Assembly (NCBI RefSeq): GCF_038502225.1
Contig: NC_091311.1
Coordinates: forward strand, 36,550,084-36,614,083
Direction of reading: 5' to 3'
Length of the DNA: 64,000 nucleotides
From: Cherax quadricarinatus
Lineage: Eukaryota; Arthropoda; Malacostraca; Decapoda; Parastacidae
Numbering within the stretch: the first letter of the stretch is position 1; every line of letters starts with the position of its first letter. Below, one piece after another: positions 1-12,893 of this stretch. The translations under genes were made by a program, and so were the position numbers. Below the pieces are notes generated by a model that saw nothing but the letters and a program-made list of their open reading frames with translations, had not been told where the DNA came from and did not search any database.

Positions 1-3000
1 GCCTCTTGTAAGTGACCAGACACTATGCTGCCTCTTGTAAGTGGCCAGACACTATGCTGCCTCTTGTAAGTGACCAGACACTATGCTGCCTCTTGTAAGT
101 GACCAGACACTATGGTGCCTCTTGTAAGTGGCCAGACACTATGCTGCCTCTTGTAAGTGACCAGACACTATGCTGCCTCTTGTAAGTGGCCAGACACTAT
201 ACTGCCTCTTGTAAGTGGCCAGACACTATGCTGCCTCTTGTAAGTGACCAGACACTATGGTGCCTCTTGTAAGTGGCCAGACACTATGGTGCCTCTCGTA
301 AGTGGCCAGACACTATGCTGCCTCTTGTAAGTGGCTAGACACTATGCTGCCTCTTGTAAGTGGATAGACACTATGCTGCCTCTTGTAAGTGACCAGACAC
401 TATGCTGCCTCTTGTAAGTGACCAGACACTATGCTGCCTCTTGTAAGTGGCCAGACACTATGCTGCCTCTTGTAAGTGACCAGACACTATGCTGCCTCTT
501 GTAAGTGGCCAGACACTATGCTGCCTCTTGTAAGTGGCCAGACACTATGCTGCCTCTTGTAAGTGGCCAGACACTATGCTGCCTCTCGTAAGTGGCCAGA
601 CACTATGCTGCCTCTTGTAAGTGGCCAGACACTATGCTGCCTCTCGTAAGTGGCCAGACACTATGCTGCCTCTCGTAAGTGGCCAGACACTATGCTGCCT
701 CTCGTAAGTGGCCAGACACTATGCTGCCTCTCGTAAGTGGCCAGACACTATGGTACTTCTTGTAAGTGGCCAGACACTATGGTACTTCTTGTAAGTGGCC
801 AGACACTATGCTGCCTCTCGTAAGTGGCCAGACACTATGCTGCCTCTCGTAAGTGGCCAGACACTATGGTACTTCTTGTAAGTGGCCAGACACTATGCTG
901 CCTCTCGTAAGTGGCCAGACACTATGCTGCCTCTCGTAAGTGGCCAGACACTATGGTACTTCTTGTAAGTGGCCAGACACTATGGTACTTCTTGTAAGTG
1001 GCCAGACACTATGCTGCCTCTCGTAAGTGGCCAGACACTATGGTACTTCTTGTAAGTGGCCAGACACTATGCTGCCTCTCGTAAGTGGCCAGACACTATG
1101 GTGCCTCTTGTAAGTGGCCAGACACTATGGTGCCTCTTGTAAGTGACAAGACACTATGGTGCCTCTCGTAAGTGGCCAGACACTATGGTGCCTCTTGTAA
1201 GTGACCAGACACTATGCTGCCTCTTGTAAGTGGCCAGACACTATGCTGCCTCTTGTAAGTGACCAGACACTATGCTGCCTCTTGTAAGTGACCAGACACT
1301 ATGGTGCCTCTTGTAAGTGGCCAGACACTATGCTGCCTCTTGTAAGTGACCAGACACTATGCTGCCTCTTGTAAGTGGCCAGACACTATACTGCCTCTTG
1401 TAAGTGGCCAGACACTATGCTGCCTCTTGTAAGTGACCAGACACTATGGTGCCTCTTGTAAGTGGCCAGACACTATGGTGCCTCTCGTAAGTGGCCAGAC
1501 ACTATGCTGCCTCTTGTAAGTGGCTAGACACTATGCTGCCTCTTGTAAGTGGATAGACACTATGCTGCCTCTTGTAAGTGACCAGACACTATGCTGCCTC
1601 TTGTAAGTGACCAGACACTATGCTGCCTCTTGTAAGTGGCCAGACACTATGCTGCCTCTTGTAAGTGACCAGACACTATGCTGCCTCTTGTAAGTGGCCA
1701 GACACTATGCTGCCTCTTGTAAGTGGCCAGACACTATGCTGCCTCTTGTAAGTGGCCAGACACTATGTTGCCTCTCGTAAGTGGCCAGACACTATCCTGC
1801 CTCTCGTAAGTGGCCAGACACTATGCTGCCTCTCGTAAGTGGCCAGACACTATGCTGCCTCTCGTAAGTGGCCAGACACTATGCTGCCTCTCGTAAGTGG
1901 CCAGACACTATGCTGCCTCTCGTAAGTGGCCAGACACTATGCTGCTTCTCGTAAGTGGCCAGACACTATGCTGCCTCTCGTAAGTGGCCAGACACTATGC
2001 TGCGTCTCGTAAGTGGCCAGACACTATGCTGCCTCTCGTAAGTGGCCAGACACTATGCTGCCTCTCGTAAGTGGCCAGACACTATGCTGCCTCTTGTAAG
2101 TGGCCAGACACTAGGCTGCCTCTCGTAAGTGGCCAGACACTATGCTGCTTCTCGTAAGTGGCCAGACACTATGCTGCCTCTCGTAAGTGGCCAGACACTA
2201 TGCTGCCTCTCGTAAGTGGCCAGACACTATGCTGCCTCTCGTAAGTGGCCAGACACTATGCTGCCTCTCGTAAGTGGCCAGACACTATGCTGCCTCTCGT
2301 AAGTGGCCAGACACTATGCTGCCTCTCGTAAGTGGCCAGACACTATGCTGCCTCTCGTAAGTGGCCAGACACTATGCTGCCTCTCGTAAGTGGCCAGACA
2401 CTATGCTGCCTCTCGTAAGTGGCCAGACACTATGGTGCCTCTCGTAAGTGGCCAGACACTATGCTGCCTCTCGTAAGTGGCCAGACACTATGGTGCCTCT
2501 CGTAAGTGGCCAGACACTATGGTGCTTCTTGTAAGTGGCCAGACACTATGCTGCCTCTCGTAAGTGGCCAGACACTATGCTGTATCTCGTAAGTGGCCAG
2601 ACACTATAGTGCTTCTTGTAAGTGGCCAGACACTATGGTGCCTCTTGTAAGTGGCCAGACACTATGCTGCCTCTCGTAAGTGGCTAGACACTATGGTGCT
2701 TCTTGTAAGTGGCCAGACACTATGGTGCTTCTTGTAAGTGGCCAGACACTATGGTGCCTCTTGTAAGTGGCCAGACACTATGCTGCCTCTCGTAAGTGGC
2801 CAGACACTATGGTGCTTCTTGTAAGAGGCCAGACACTATGGTGCCTCTTGTAAGTGGCCAGACACTATGGTGCCTCTTGTAAGTGGCCAGACACTATGCT
2901 GCCTCTTGTAAGTGGCAAGACACTATGGTGCCTCTTGTAAGTGGCCAGACACTATGCTGCCTCTTGTAAGTGGCCAGACACTATTGTGCCTCTTGTAAGT

Positions 3001-6000
3001 GGCCAGACACTATGGTGCCTCCTGTAAGTGGCCAGACACTATGGTGCCTCTTGTAAGTGGCCAGACACTATGGTGCTTCTTGTAAGTGGCCAGACACTAT
3101 GGTTCCTCTTGTAAGTGGCCAGACACTATGGTGCCTCTTGTAAGTGGCCACACACTATGCTGCCTCTTGTAAGTGGCCAGACACTATGGTGCCTCTTGTA
3201 AGTGGCCAGACACTATGCTGCCTCTTGTAAGTGGCCAGACACTATGGTGCCTCTTGTAAGTGGCCAGACACTATGCTGCCTCTTGTAAGTGGCCAGACAC
3301 TATGGTGCCTCTTGTAAGTGGCAAGACACTATGGTGCCTCTTGTAAGTGGCCAGACACTATGGTACTTCTTGTAAGTGGCCAGACACTATGGTGCCTCTT
3401 GTAAGTGGCCAGACACTATGGTGCCTCTTGTAAGTGTCCAGACACTATGGTGCCTCTTGTAAGTGGCCAGACACTATGGTGCTTCTTGTAAGTGGCCAGA
3501 CACTGTGGTGCTTCTTGTAAGTGGCCAGACACTATGGTGGCTCTTGTAAGTGGCCAGACACTGGTGCCTCTTGTAAGTGGCCAGACGCTATGGTGCTTCT
3601 TGTAAGTGGCCAGACACTATGGTGCCTCTTGCAAGTGGCCAGACACTATGGTGCCTCTTGTAAGTGGCCAGACACTGGTGCTTCTTGTAAGTGGCCAGAC
3701 ACTATGGTGCTTCTTGTAAGTGGCCAGACACTATGGTGCTTCTTGTAAATGGCCAGACACTATGGTACCTCTTGTAAGTGGCCAGACACTATGGTACTTC
3801 TTGTAATTGGCCAGAAACTATGGTACTTCTTGTAAGTGGCCGGACACTATGGTACTTCTTGTAAGTGGTCAGACACTACGGTACTTGTTGTAAGTGGCCA
3901 GACACTATGGTTCTTCTTGTAATTGGCCAGACACTATGGTACTTCTTGTAATTGGCCAGACACTATGGTGCCTCTTGCAAGTTGCCAGACACTATGGTGC
4001 TTCTTGTAAGTGGCCAGACACTATGTTACTTCTTGTAATTGGCCAGCCACTATGGTACTTCTTGTAAGTGGCCAGACACTATGGTACTTCTTGTAACTGG
4101 CCAGACACTATGGTACTTCTTGTAACTGGCCAGACACTATGGTACTTCTTGTAAGTGGCCAGACACTACGGTACTTCTTGTAATTGGCCAGACACTATGG
4201 TACTTCTTGTAAGTGGCCAGACACTAAAGTACTTCTTGTAAGTGGCCAGACACTGGTGCTTCTTGTAAGTGGCCAGACACTATGGTACTTCTTGTAAGTG
4301 GCCAGACATTATGGTACTTCTTGTAAGTGGCCAGACACTATGGTGCTTCTTGTAAGTGGCCAGACACTATGGTACTTCTTGTAAGTGGCCAGACACTATG
4401 GTGCATATTGTAAGTGGCCAGAAACTGGTGCTTCTTGTAATTGGCCAGACACTATGGTACTTCTTGTAAGTGGCCAGACACTATGGTGCTTTTTGTAAGT
4501 GGCCTGACACGGGTGCTTCTTGTAAGTAACCAGACACTATGGTACTTCTTGTAAGTGGCCAGACATTATGGTACTTCTTGTAAGTGGCCAGACACTATGG
4601 TGCTTCTTGTAAGTGGCCAGACACTATGGTACTTCTTGTAAGTGGCCAGACATTATGGTACTTCTTGTAAGTGGCCAGACACTATGGTGCTTCTTGTAAG
4701 TGGCCAGACACTATGGTACTTCTTGTAAGTGGCCAGACACTATGGTGCATATTGTAAGTGGCCAGAAACTGGTGCTTCTTGTAATTGGCCAGACACTATG
4801 GTACTTCTTGTAAGTGGCCAGACACTATGGTGCTTCTTGTAAGTGGCCAGACACTATGGTACTTCTTGTAAATGGCCAGACACTGTGGTACTTCTTGTAA
4901 GTAACCAGACACTATGGTACTTCTTGTAAGTGGCCAGACACTATGGTACTTCTTGTAAGTGGCCTGACACTATGGTACTTCTTGTAAGTGGCCAGACACT
5001 ATGGTACTTCTTGTAAGTGGCCAGACACTATGGTGTTTCTTGTAAGTGGCCAGACACTATGGTGCTTCTTTTAAGTGGCCAGACACTATCGTACTTCTTG
5101 TAAGTGGCCAGACACTATGGTACTTCTTTTAAGTGGCCAGACACTTTGGTGCTTCTTGTAAGTGGCCAGATACTATGGTACTTCTTGTAAGTGGCCAAAC
5201 ACTATGGTGCCTCTTGTAAGTGGCCAGACACTATGGTGCTTCTTGTAAGCGGCCAGACACTATTGTGCTTCTTGTAAGTGGCCAGACACTATGGTGCTTC
5301 TTGTAAGTGGCCAGACACTGGTGCTTCTTGTAAGTGGCCAGACACTATTGTACTTCTTGTAAATGGCCAGAAACTATGGTATTTCTTGTAATTGGCAAGA
5401 CACTATGGTACTTCTTTTAAGTGGCCAGACACTATGGTACTTCTTGTAATTGGCCAGACACTATGGAACTTCTTGTAAGTGGCCAGACACTATGGTAGTT
5501 CTTGTAATTTGCCAGACACTATGGTACTTCTTGTAAGTGGCCAGACACTGGTGCTTCTTGTAAGTGGCCAGACACTATGGTACTTCTTGTAAGTGGCCAG
5601 ACATTATGGTACTTCTTGTAAGTGGCCAGACACTATGGTGCTTCTTGTAAGTGCCCAGACACTATGGTACTTCTTTTAAGTGGCCAGACACTATGGTGCA
5701 TATTGTAAGTGGCCAGACACTGGTGCTTCTTGTAATTGGCCAGACACTATGGTACTTCTTGTAATTGACCAGACACTATGGTACTTCTTGTAAGTGGCCA
5801 GACACTATGGTACTTCTTGTAATTTGCCAGACACTATGGTACTTCTTGTAAGTGGCCAGACACTGGTGCTTCTTGTAAGTGGCCAGACACTATGGTACTT
5901 CTTGTAAGTGGCCAGACATTATGGTACTTCTTGTAAGTGGCCAGACACAATGGTGCTTCTTGTAAGTGGCCAGACACTATGGTGCTTCTTTTAAGTGGCC

Positions 6001-9000
6001 AGACGCTATGGTGCTTCTTGTAAGTGGTCAGACACTATGGTGCTTCTTGTAAGTGGCCAGACACTATGGTGCTTCTTTTAAGTGGCCAGACACTATGGTA
6101 CTTCTTGTAAGTGGCAACATACTATGGTACTTCTTGTTAGTGGCCAGACACTATTGTGCCTCTTGTAAGTGGCCAGACACTATGGTGTTTCTTGTAAGTG
6201 GCCAGACACTATGGTGCTTCTTGTAAGTGGCCAGACACTATGGTACTTCTTGTAAGTGGCCAGACACTATGGTACTTCTTGTAAGTGGCCAGACACTATG
6301 GTACTTCTTGTAAGTGGCCAGACAGTATGGTGCTTCTTGTAAGTGGCCAGACACTAGTGCTTCTTGTAAGTGGCCAGACACTATGGTGCTTCTTGTAAGT
6401 GGCCAGACACTAGTGCTTCTTGTTAGTGGCCAGACACTGTGGTAGTTCTTGTAAGTGGCCAGACATTATGGTACTTCTTGTAAGTGGCCGGACACTGGTG
6501 CTTCTTGTAAGTGGCCAGACACTATGGTGCCTCTTGTAAGTGGCCAGACAATATGGTGCCTCTTGTAAGTGGCCAGACACTATGGTGCCTCTTGTAAGTG
6601 GCCAGACACTATGCTGCCTCTTGTAAGTGGCCAGACACTATGCTGCCTCTTGTAAGTGGCCAGACACTATGCTGCCTCTCGTAAGTGGCCAGACACTATG
6701 CTGCCTCTCGTAAGTGGCCAGACACTATGCTGCCTCTCGTAAGTGGCCAGACACTATGCTGCCTCTCGTAAGTGGCCAGACACTATGCTGCCTCTCGTAA
6801 GTGGTCAGACACTATGCTGCCTCTCGTAAGTGGCCAGACACTATGCTGCCTCTCGTAAGTGGCCAGACACTATGCTGCCTCTCGTAAGTGGCCAGACACT
6901 ATGCTGCCTCTCGTAAGTGGCCAGACACTATGCTGCCTCTCGTAAGTGGCCAGACACTATGCTGCCTCTCGTAAGTGGCCAGACACTATGCTGCCTCTCG
7001 TAAGTGGCCAGACACTATGCTGCCTCTCGTAAGTGGCCAGACACTATGCTGCCTCTCGTAAGTGGCCAGACACTATGGTGCCTCTTGTAAGTGGCCAGAC
7101 ACTATGGTGCCTCTCGTAAGTGGTCAGACACTATGCTGCCTCTCGTAAGTGGCCAGACACTATGGTGCCTCTCGTAAGTGGCCAGACACTATGGTGCTTC
7201 TTGTAAGTGGCCAGACACTATGCTGCCTCTCGTAAGTGGCCAGACACTATGCTGCCTCTCGTAAGTGGCCAGACACTATGGTGCTTCTTGTAAGTGGCCA
7301 GTCACTATGGTGGCTCTTGTAAGTGGCCAGACACTATGCTGCCTCTCGTAAGTGGCTAGACACTATGGTGCTTCTTGTAAGTGGCCAGACACTATGGTGC
7401 TTCTTGTAAGTGGCCAGACACTATGGTGCCTCTTGTAAGTGGCCAGACACTATGCTGCCTCTCGTAAGTGGCCAGACACTATGGTGCTTCTTGTAAGTGG
7501 CCAGACACTATGGTGCCTCTTGTAAGTGGCCAGACACTATGGTGCCTCTTGTAAGTGGCCAGACACTATGCTGCCTCTTGTAAGTGGCAAGACACTATGG
7601 TGCCTCTTGTAAGTGGCCAGACACTATGCTGCCTCTTGTAAGTGGCCAGACACTATGGTGCCTCTTGTAAGTGGCCAGACACTATGGTGCCTCTTGTAAG
7701 TGGCCAGACACTATGGTGCCTCTTGTAAGTGGCCAGACACTATGGTGCCTCTTGTAAGTGGCCAGACACTATGGTGCTTCTTGTAAGTGGCCAGACACTA
7801 TGGTTCCTCTTGTAAGTGGCCAGACACTATGGTGCCTCTTGTAAGTGGCCACACACTATGCTGCCTCTTGTAAGTGGCCAGACACTATGGTGCCTCTTGT
7901 AAGTGGCCAGACACTATGGTGCCTCTTGTAAGTGGCCAGACACTATGGTGCATCTTGTAAGTGGCCAGACACTATGGTGCCTCTTGTAAGTGGCCAGACA
8001 CTATGGTGCCTCTTGTAAGTGGCCAGACACTATGGTGCCTCTTGTAAGTGGCCAGACACTATGGTGCCTCTTGTAAGTGGCCAGACACTATGGTGCTTCT
8101 TGTAAGTGGCCAGACACTATGGTTCCTCTTGTAAATGGCCAGACACTATGGTGCCTCTTGTAAGTGGCCACACACTATGCTGCCTCTTGTAAGTGGCCAG
8201 ACACTATGGTGCCTCTTGTAAGTGGCCAGACACTATGCTGCCTCTTGTAAGTGGCCAGACACTATGTTGCCTCTTGTAAGTGGCCAGACACTATGGTGCC
8301 TCTTGTAAGTGGCCAGACACTGTGGTGCCTCTTGTAAGTGGCAAGACACTATGGTGCCTCTTGTAAGTGGCCAGACACTATGGTACTTCTTGTAAGTGGC
8401 CAGACACTATGGTGCCTCTTGTAAGTGGCCAGACACTATGGTGCCTCTTGTAAGTGGCCAGACACTATGGTGCTTCTTGTAAGTGGCCAGACACTATGGT
8501 GCTTCTTGTAAGTGGCCAGACACTATGGTGCTTCTTGTAAGTGGCCAGACACTATGGTGGCTCTTGTAAGTGGCCAGACACTGGTGCCTCTTGTAAGTGG
8601 CCAGACACTATGGTGCTTCTTGTAAGTGGCCAGACACTATGGTGCCTCTTGAAAGTGGCCAGACACTATGGTGCTCTTGTAAGTGGCCAGACACTGGTGC
8701 TTCTTGTAAGTGGCCAGACACTATGGTGCTTCTTGTAAGTGGCCAGACACTATGGTGCTTCTTGTAAATGGCCAGACACTATGGTACCTCTTGTAAGTGG
8801 CCAGACACTATGGTACTTCTTGTAATTGGCCAGAAACTATGGTACTTCTTGTAAGTGGCCGGACACTATGGTACTTCTTGTAAGTGGTCAGACACTACGG
8901 TACTTGTTGTAAGTGGCCAGACACTATGGTTCTTCTTGTAACTGGCCAGACACTATGGTACTTCTTGTAACTGGCCAGACACTATGGTACTTCTTGTAAG

Positions 9001-12000
9001 TGGCCAGACACTACGGTACTTCTTGTAATTGGCCAGACACTATGGTACTTCTTGTAAGTGGCCAGACACTAAAGTACTTCTTGTAAGTGGCCAGACACTG
9101 GTGCTTCTTGTAAGTGGCCAGACACTATGGTACTTCTTGTAAGTGGCCAGACATTATGGTACTTCTTGTAAGTGGCCAGACACTATGGTGCTTCTTGTAA
9201 GTGGCCAGACACTATGGTACTTCTTGTAAGTGGCCAGACACTATGGTGCATATTGTAAGTGGCCAGAAACTGGTGCTTCTTGTAATTGGCCAGACACTAT
9301 GGTACTTCTTGTAAGTGGCCAGACACTATGGTGCTTTTTGTAAGTGGCCTGACACGGGTGCTTCTTGTAAGTAATCAGACACTATGGTGCTTCTTGTAAG
9401 TTCCCAGACACTATGGTGCTTCGTGTAAGTGGCCAGACACTATGGTACTTCTTGTAAGTGGCCAGACACTACGGTGCTTCTTGTAAGTGGCCAGACACTA
9501 TGGTACTTCTTGTAAATGGCCAGACACTGTGGTACTTCTTGTAAGTGGCCAGACACTATGGTACTTCTTGTAAGTGGCCAGACACTATGGTACTTCTTGT
9601 AAGTGGCCTGACACTATGGTACTTCTTGTAAGTGGCCAGACACTATGGTACTTCTTGTAAGTGGCCAGACACTATGGTGTTTCTTGTAAGTGGCCAGACA
9701 CTATGGTGCTTCTTTTAAGTGGCCAGACACTATCGTACTTCTTGTAAGTGGCCAGACACTATGGTACTTCTTTTAAGTGGGCAGACACTTTGGTGCTTCT
9801 TGTAAGTGGCCAGATACTATGGTACTTCTTGTAAGTGGCCAAACACTATGGTGCCTCTTGTAAGTGGCCAGACACTATGGTGCTTCTTGTAAGCGGCCAG
9901 ACACTATGGTGCTTCTTGTAAGTTGCCAGACACTATGGTGCTTCTTGTAAGTGGCCAGACACTGGTGCTTCTTGTAAGTGGCCAGACACTATTGTACTTC
10001 TTGTAAATGGCCAGAAACTATGGTATTTCTTGTAATTGGCCAGACACTATGGTACTTCTTTTAAGTGGCCAGACACTATGGTACTTCTTGTAATTGGCCA
10101 GACACTATGGTACTTCTTGTAAGTGGCCAGACACTATGGTACTTCTTGTAATTTGCCAGACACTATGGTACTTCTTGTAAGTGGCCAGACACTGGTGCTT
10201 CTTGTAAGTGGCCAGACACTATGGTACTTCTTGTAAGTGGCCAGACATTATGGTACTTCTTGTAAGTGGCCAGACACTATGGTGCTTCTTGTAAGTGGCC
10301 AGACACTATGGTACTTCTTGTAAGTGGCCAGACACTATGGTGCATATTGTAAGTGGCCAGACACTGGTGCTTCTTGTAATTGGCCAGACACTATGGTACT
10401 TCTTGTAATTGGCCAGACACTATGGTACTTCTTGTAAGTGGCCAGACACTATGGTACTTCTTGTAATTTGCCAGACACTATGGTACTTCTTGTAAGTGGC
10501 CAGACACTGGTGCTTCTTGTAAGTGGCCAGACACTATGGTACTTCTTGTAAGTGGCCAGACATTATGGTACTTCTTGTAAGTGGCCAGACACAATGGTGC
10601 TTCTTGTAAGTGGCCGGACACTATGGTGCTTCTTTTAAGTGGCCAGACACTATGGTGCTTCTTGTAAGTGGTCAGACACTATGGTGCTTCTTGTAAGTGG
10701 CCAGACACTATGGTGCTTCTTTTAAGTGGCCAGACACTATGGTACTTCTTGTAAGTGGCCAGATACTATGGTACTTCTTGTTAGTGGCCAGACACTGTTG
10801 TGCCTCTTGTAAGTGGCCAGACACTATGGTGCTTCTTGTAAGTGGCCAGACACTATGGTGCTTCTTGTAAGTGGCCAGACACTATGGTACTTCTTGTAAG
10901 TGGCCAGACACTATGGTACTTCTTGTAAGTGGCCAGACACTATGGTACTTCTTGTAAGTGGCCAGACACTATGGTGCTTCTTGTAAGTGGCCAGACACTA
11001 GTGCTTCTTGTAAGTGGCCAGACACTATGGTACTTCTTGTAAGTGGAAAAACACTATGTTGCTTCTTGTTAGTGGCCAGACACTGTGGTAGTTTTTGTAA
11101 GTGGCCAGACATTATGGTACTTCTTGTAAGTGGCCGGACGCTGGTGCTTCTTGTAAGTGGCCAGACACTATGGTGCCTCTTGTAAGTGGCCAGACAATAT
11201 GGTGCCTCTTGTAAGTGGCCAGACACTATGGTGCCTCTTGTAAGTGGCCAGACACTATGCTGCCTCTTGTAAGTGGCCAGACACTATGGTGCCTCTTGTA
11301 AGTGGCCAGACACTATAGTGCCTCTTGTAAGTGGCCAGACACTATGGTGCATCTTGTAAGTGGTCAGACACTAGTGCTTCTTGTAAGTGGCCAGAAACTA
11401 TGGTGCCTCTTGTAAGTTGCCAGACACTATGGTGCTTCTTGTAAGTGGCCAGACACTCTGGTACTTCTTGTAAGTGGCAAGACATTATGGTACTTCTTGT
11501 AAGTGGCCAGACACTATGGTACTTCTTGTAAGTAGCCAGACACTATGGTGCTTCTTGTAAGTGGCCAGACACTCTGGTACTTCTTGTAAGTGGCAAGACA
11601 TTATGGTACTTCTTGTAAGTGGCCAGACACTTGTGCTTCTTGTAAGTGGCCAGACACTATGGCGCTTCTTGTAAGTGGGCAGACACTATGATGCTTCTTG
11701 TAAGTGGCCAGACACTATGGTGCTTCTTGTAAGTGGCCAGACACTATGGTACTTCTTGTAAGTGGTCAGACACTATGGTGCTTCTTGTAAGTGGCCAGAC
11801 ACTATGGTACTTCATGTAAGTGGCCAGACACTATGGTGCTTCTTGTAAGTGGCCAGACACTATTGTACTTCTTGTAAGTGGCCAGACACTATGGTACTTC
11901 TGGTAAGTGGCCTGACACTATGGTGCTTCTTGTAAGTGGCCAGACACTATTTTACTTCTTGTAAGTGGCCAGACACTATGGTACTTCTTGTAAGTTGCCA

Positions 12001-12510
12001 GACACTATGGTGCTTCTTGTAAGTGGCTAGACACTGTTGTTTATTGTAAGTGGCCAGACACTATGGTACTTCTTGTAAGTGGCCAGACACTATGGTGCTT
12101 CTTGTAAGTGGCTAGACACTGGTGCTTCTTGTAAGTGGCCAGACACTATGGTACTTCTTGTAATTGGCCAGACACTATGGTGCTTCTTGTAAGTGGCCAG
12201 ACATTATGGTACTTCTTGTAAGTGGCCAGACACTCTGGTGCTTCTTGTAAGTGGCCAGACACTTGTGCTTCTTGTAAGTGGCCAGACACTATGGCGCTTC
12301 TTGTAAGTGGCCAGACACTATGGTGCTTCTTGTAAGTGGCCACACACTATGGTGCTTCTTGTAAGTGGCCAGACACTATGGCGCTTCTTGTAAGTGGCCA
12401 GACACTATGGTGCTTCTTGTAAGTGGCCACACACTATGGTGCTTCTTGTAAGTGGCCAGACACTATGGTACTTCTTGTAAGTGGCCAGACACTATGGTGC
12501 CTCTTGTAAG
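1..12510. repeat. 29-bp minisatellite array, about 430 units
   Basis: Tandem units of 29 bp starting GCCTCTTGTAAGTGGCCAGA and ending CACTATGCT or CACTATGGT run from the window edge, so the array continues to the left. Some units are 26 bp because ATG is lost after CACT. Variant units (CTC-GTAAGT, ACTTC, GTGACC, GTAATTGG) are clustered rather than random, and blocks of variants recur: positions 1-578 match 1190-1767, and about 2.4-6.6 kb matches 7.1-11.2 kb. Each unit holds the palindrome TGGCCA and the hexamer GTAAGT. Short open frames here only read the repeat; no gene is supported. Confidence 0.97.
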
Positions 12511-12530
12511 TGCTCGGTAGTGCCGCTAAG

Positions 12531-12734
12531 ACGATTACTAAGACAATTATTAACACCATTACTATGACTCTTATTAACACAATTACTAAGACGATTATTA
12601 ATACGATTAACAAGACGATTACTAAGTCGATTACAAAGGCAATTATTAACACGATTATTAATACGATTACTAAGACGATTATTAATACGATTACTAAGAG
12701 GATTACTAAGTGGATTATTAATTGGATTACTAAG
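12531..12734. repeat. 12-bp tandem array (ACGATTACTAAG type)
   Basis: About 17 degenerate 12-mers alternate between ACGATTACTAAG and ACGATTATTAAT forms. The 29-bp array ends just before it in a partial unit followed by GTGCCGCTAAG, which already resembles this repeat. Twelve is a multiple of three, so a 77-codon frame passes through; it is Thr/Ile/Asn repeat with no sign of a real protein. Confidence 0.9.
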
Positions 12735-12893
12735 AGACTTTAATGCATCTTCAACACAAAGAGCTGGCCATTAATGAGGTCAGGTGTTGTAGGCTGACCT
12801 AACATTTTTTTTGACAGACTTCTTGGCTTTACTTATTGCTTTTCTTAAACATTTCTTGGCAACTTTTCTGTGTGGAGTGGAGGGGGTGGAGGA
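12735..12893. other. Short unique spacer between arrays
   Basis: AT-rich non-repetitive spacer between the 12-bp and 50-bp arrays. No gene, promoter or RNA is recognisable. Confidence 0.6.

Noticed and set aside
1..12510. Centromeric or telomeric satellite
   Set aside because: No TTAGG-type telomere repeat is present, and a 29-bp unit alone does not indicate a centromere; unsupported.
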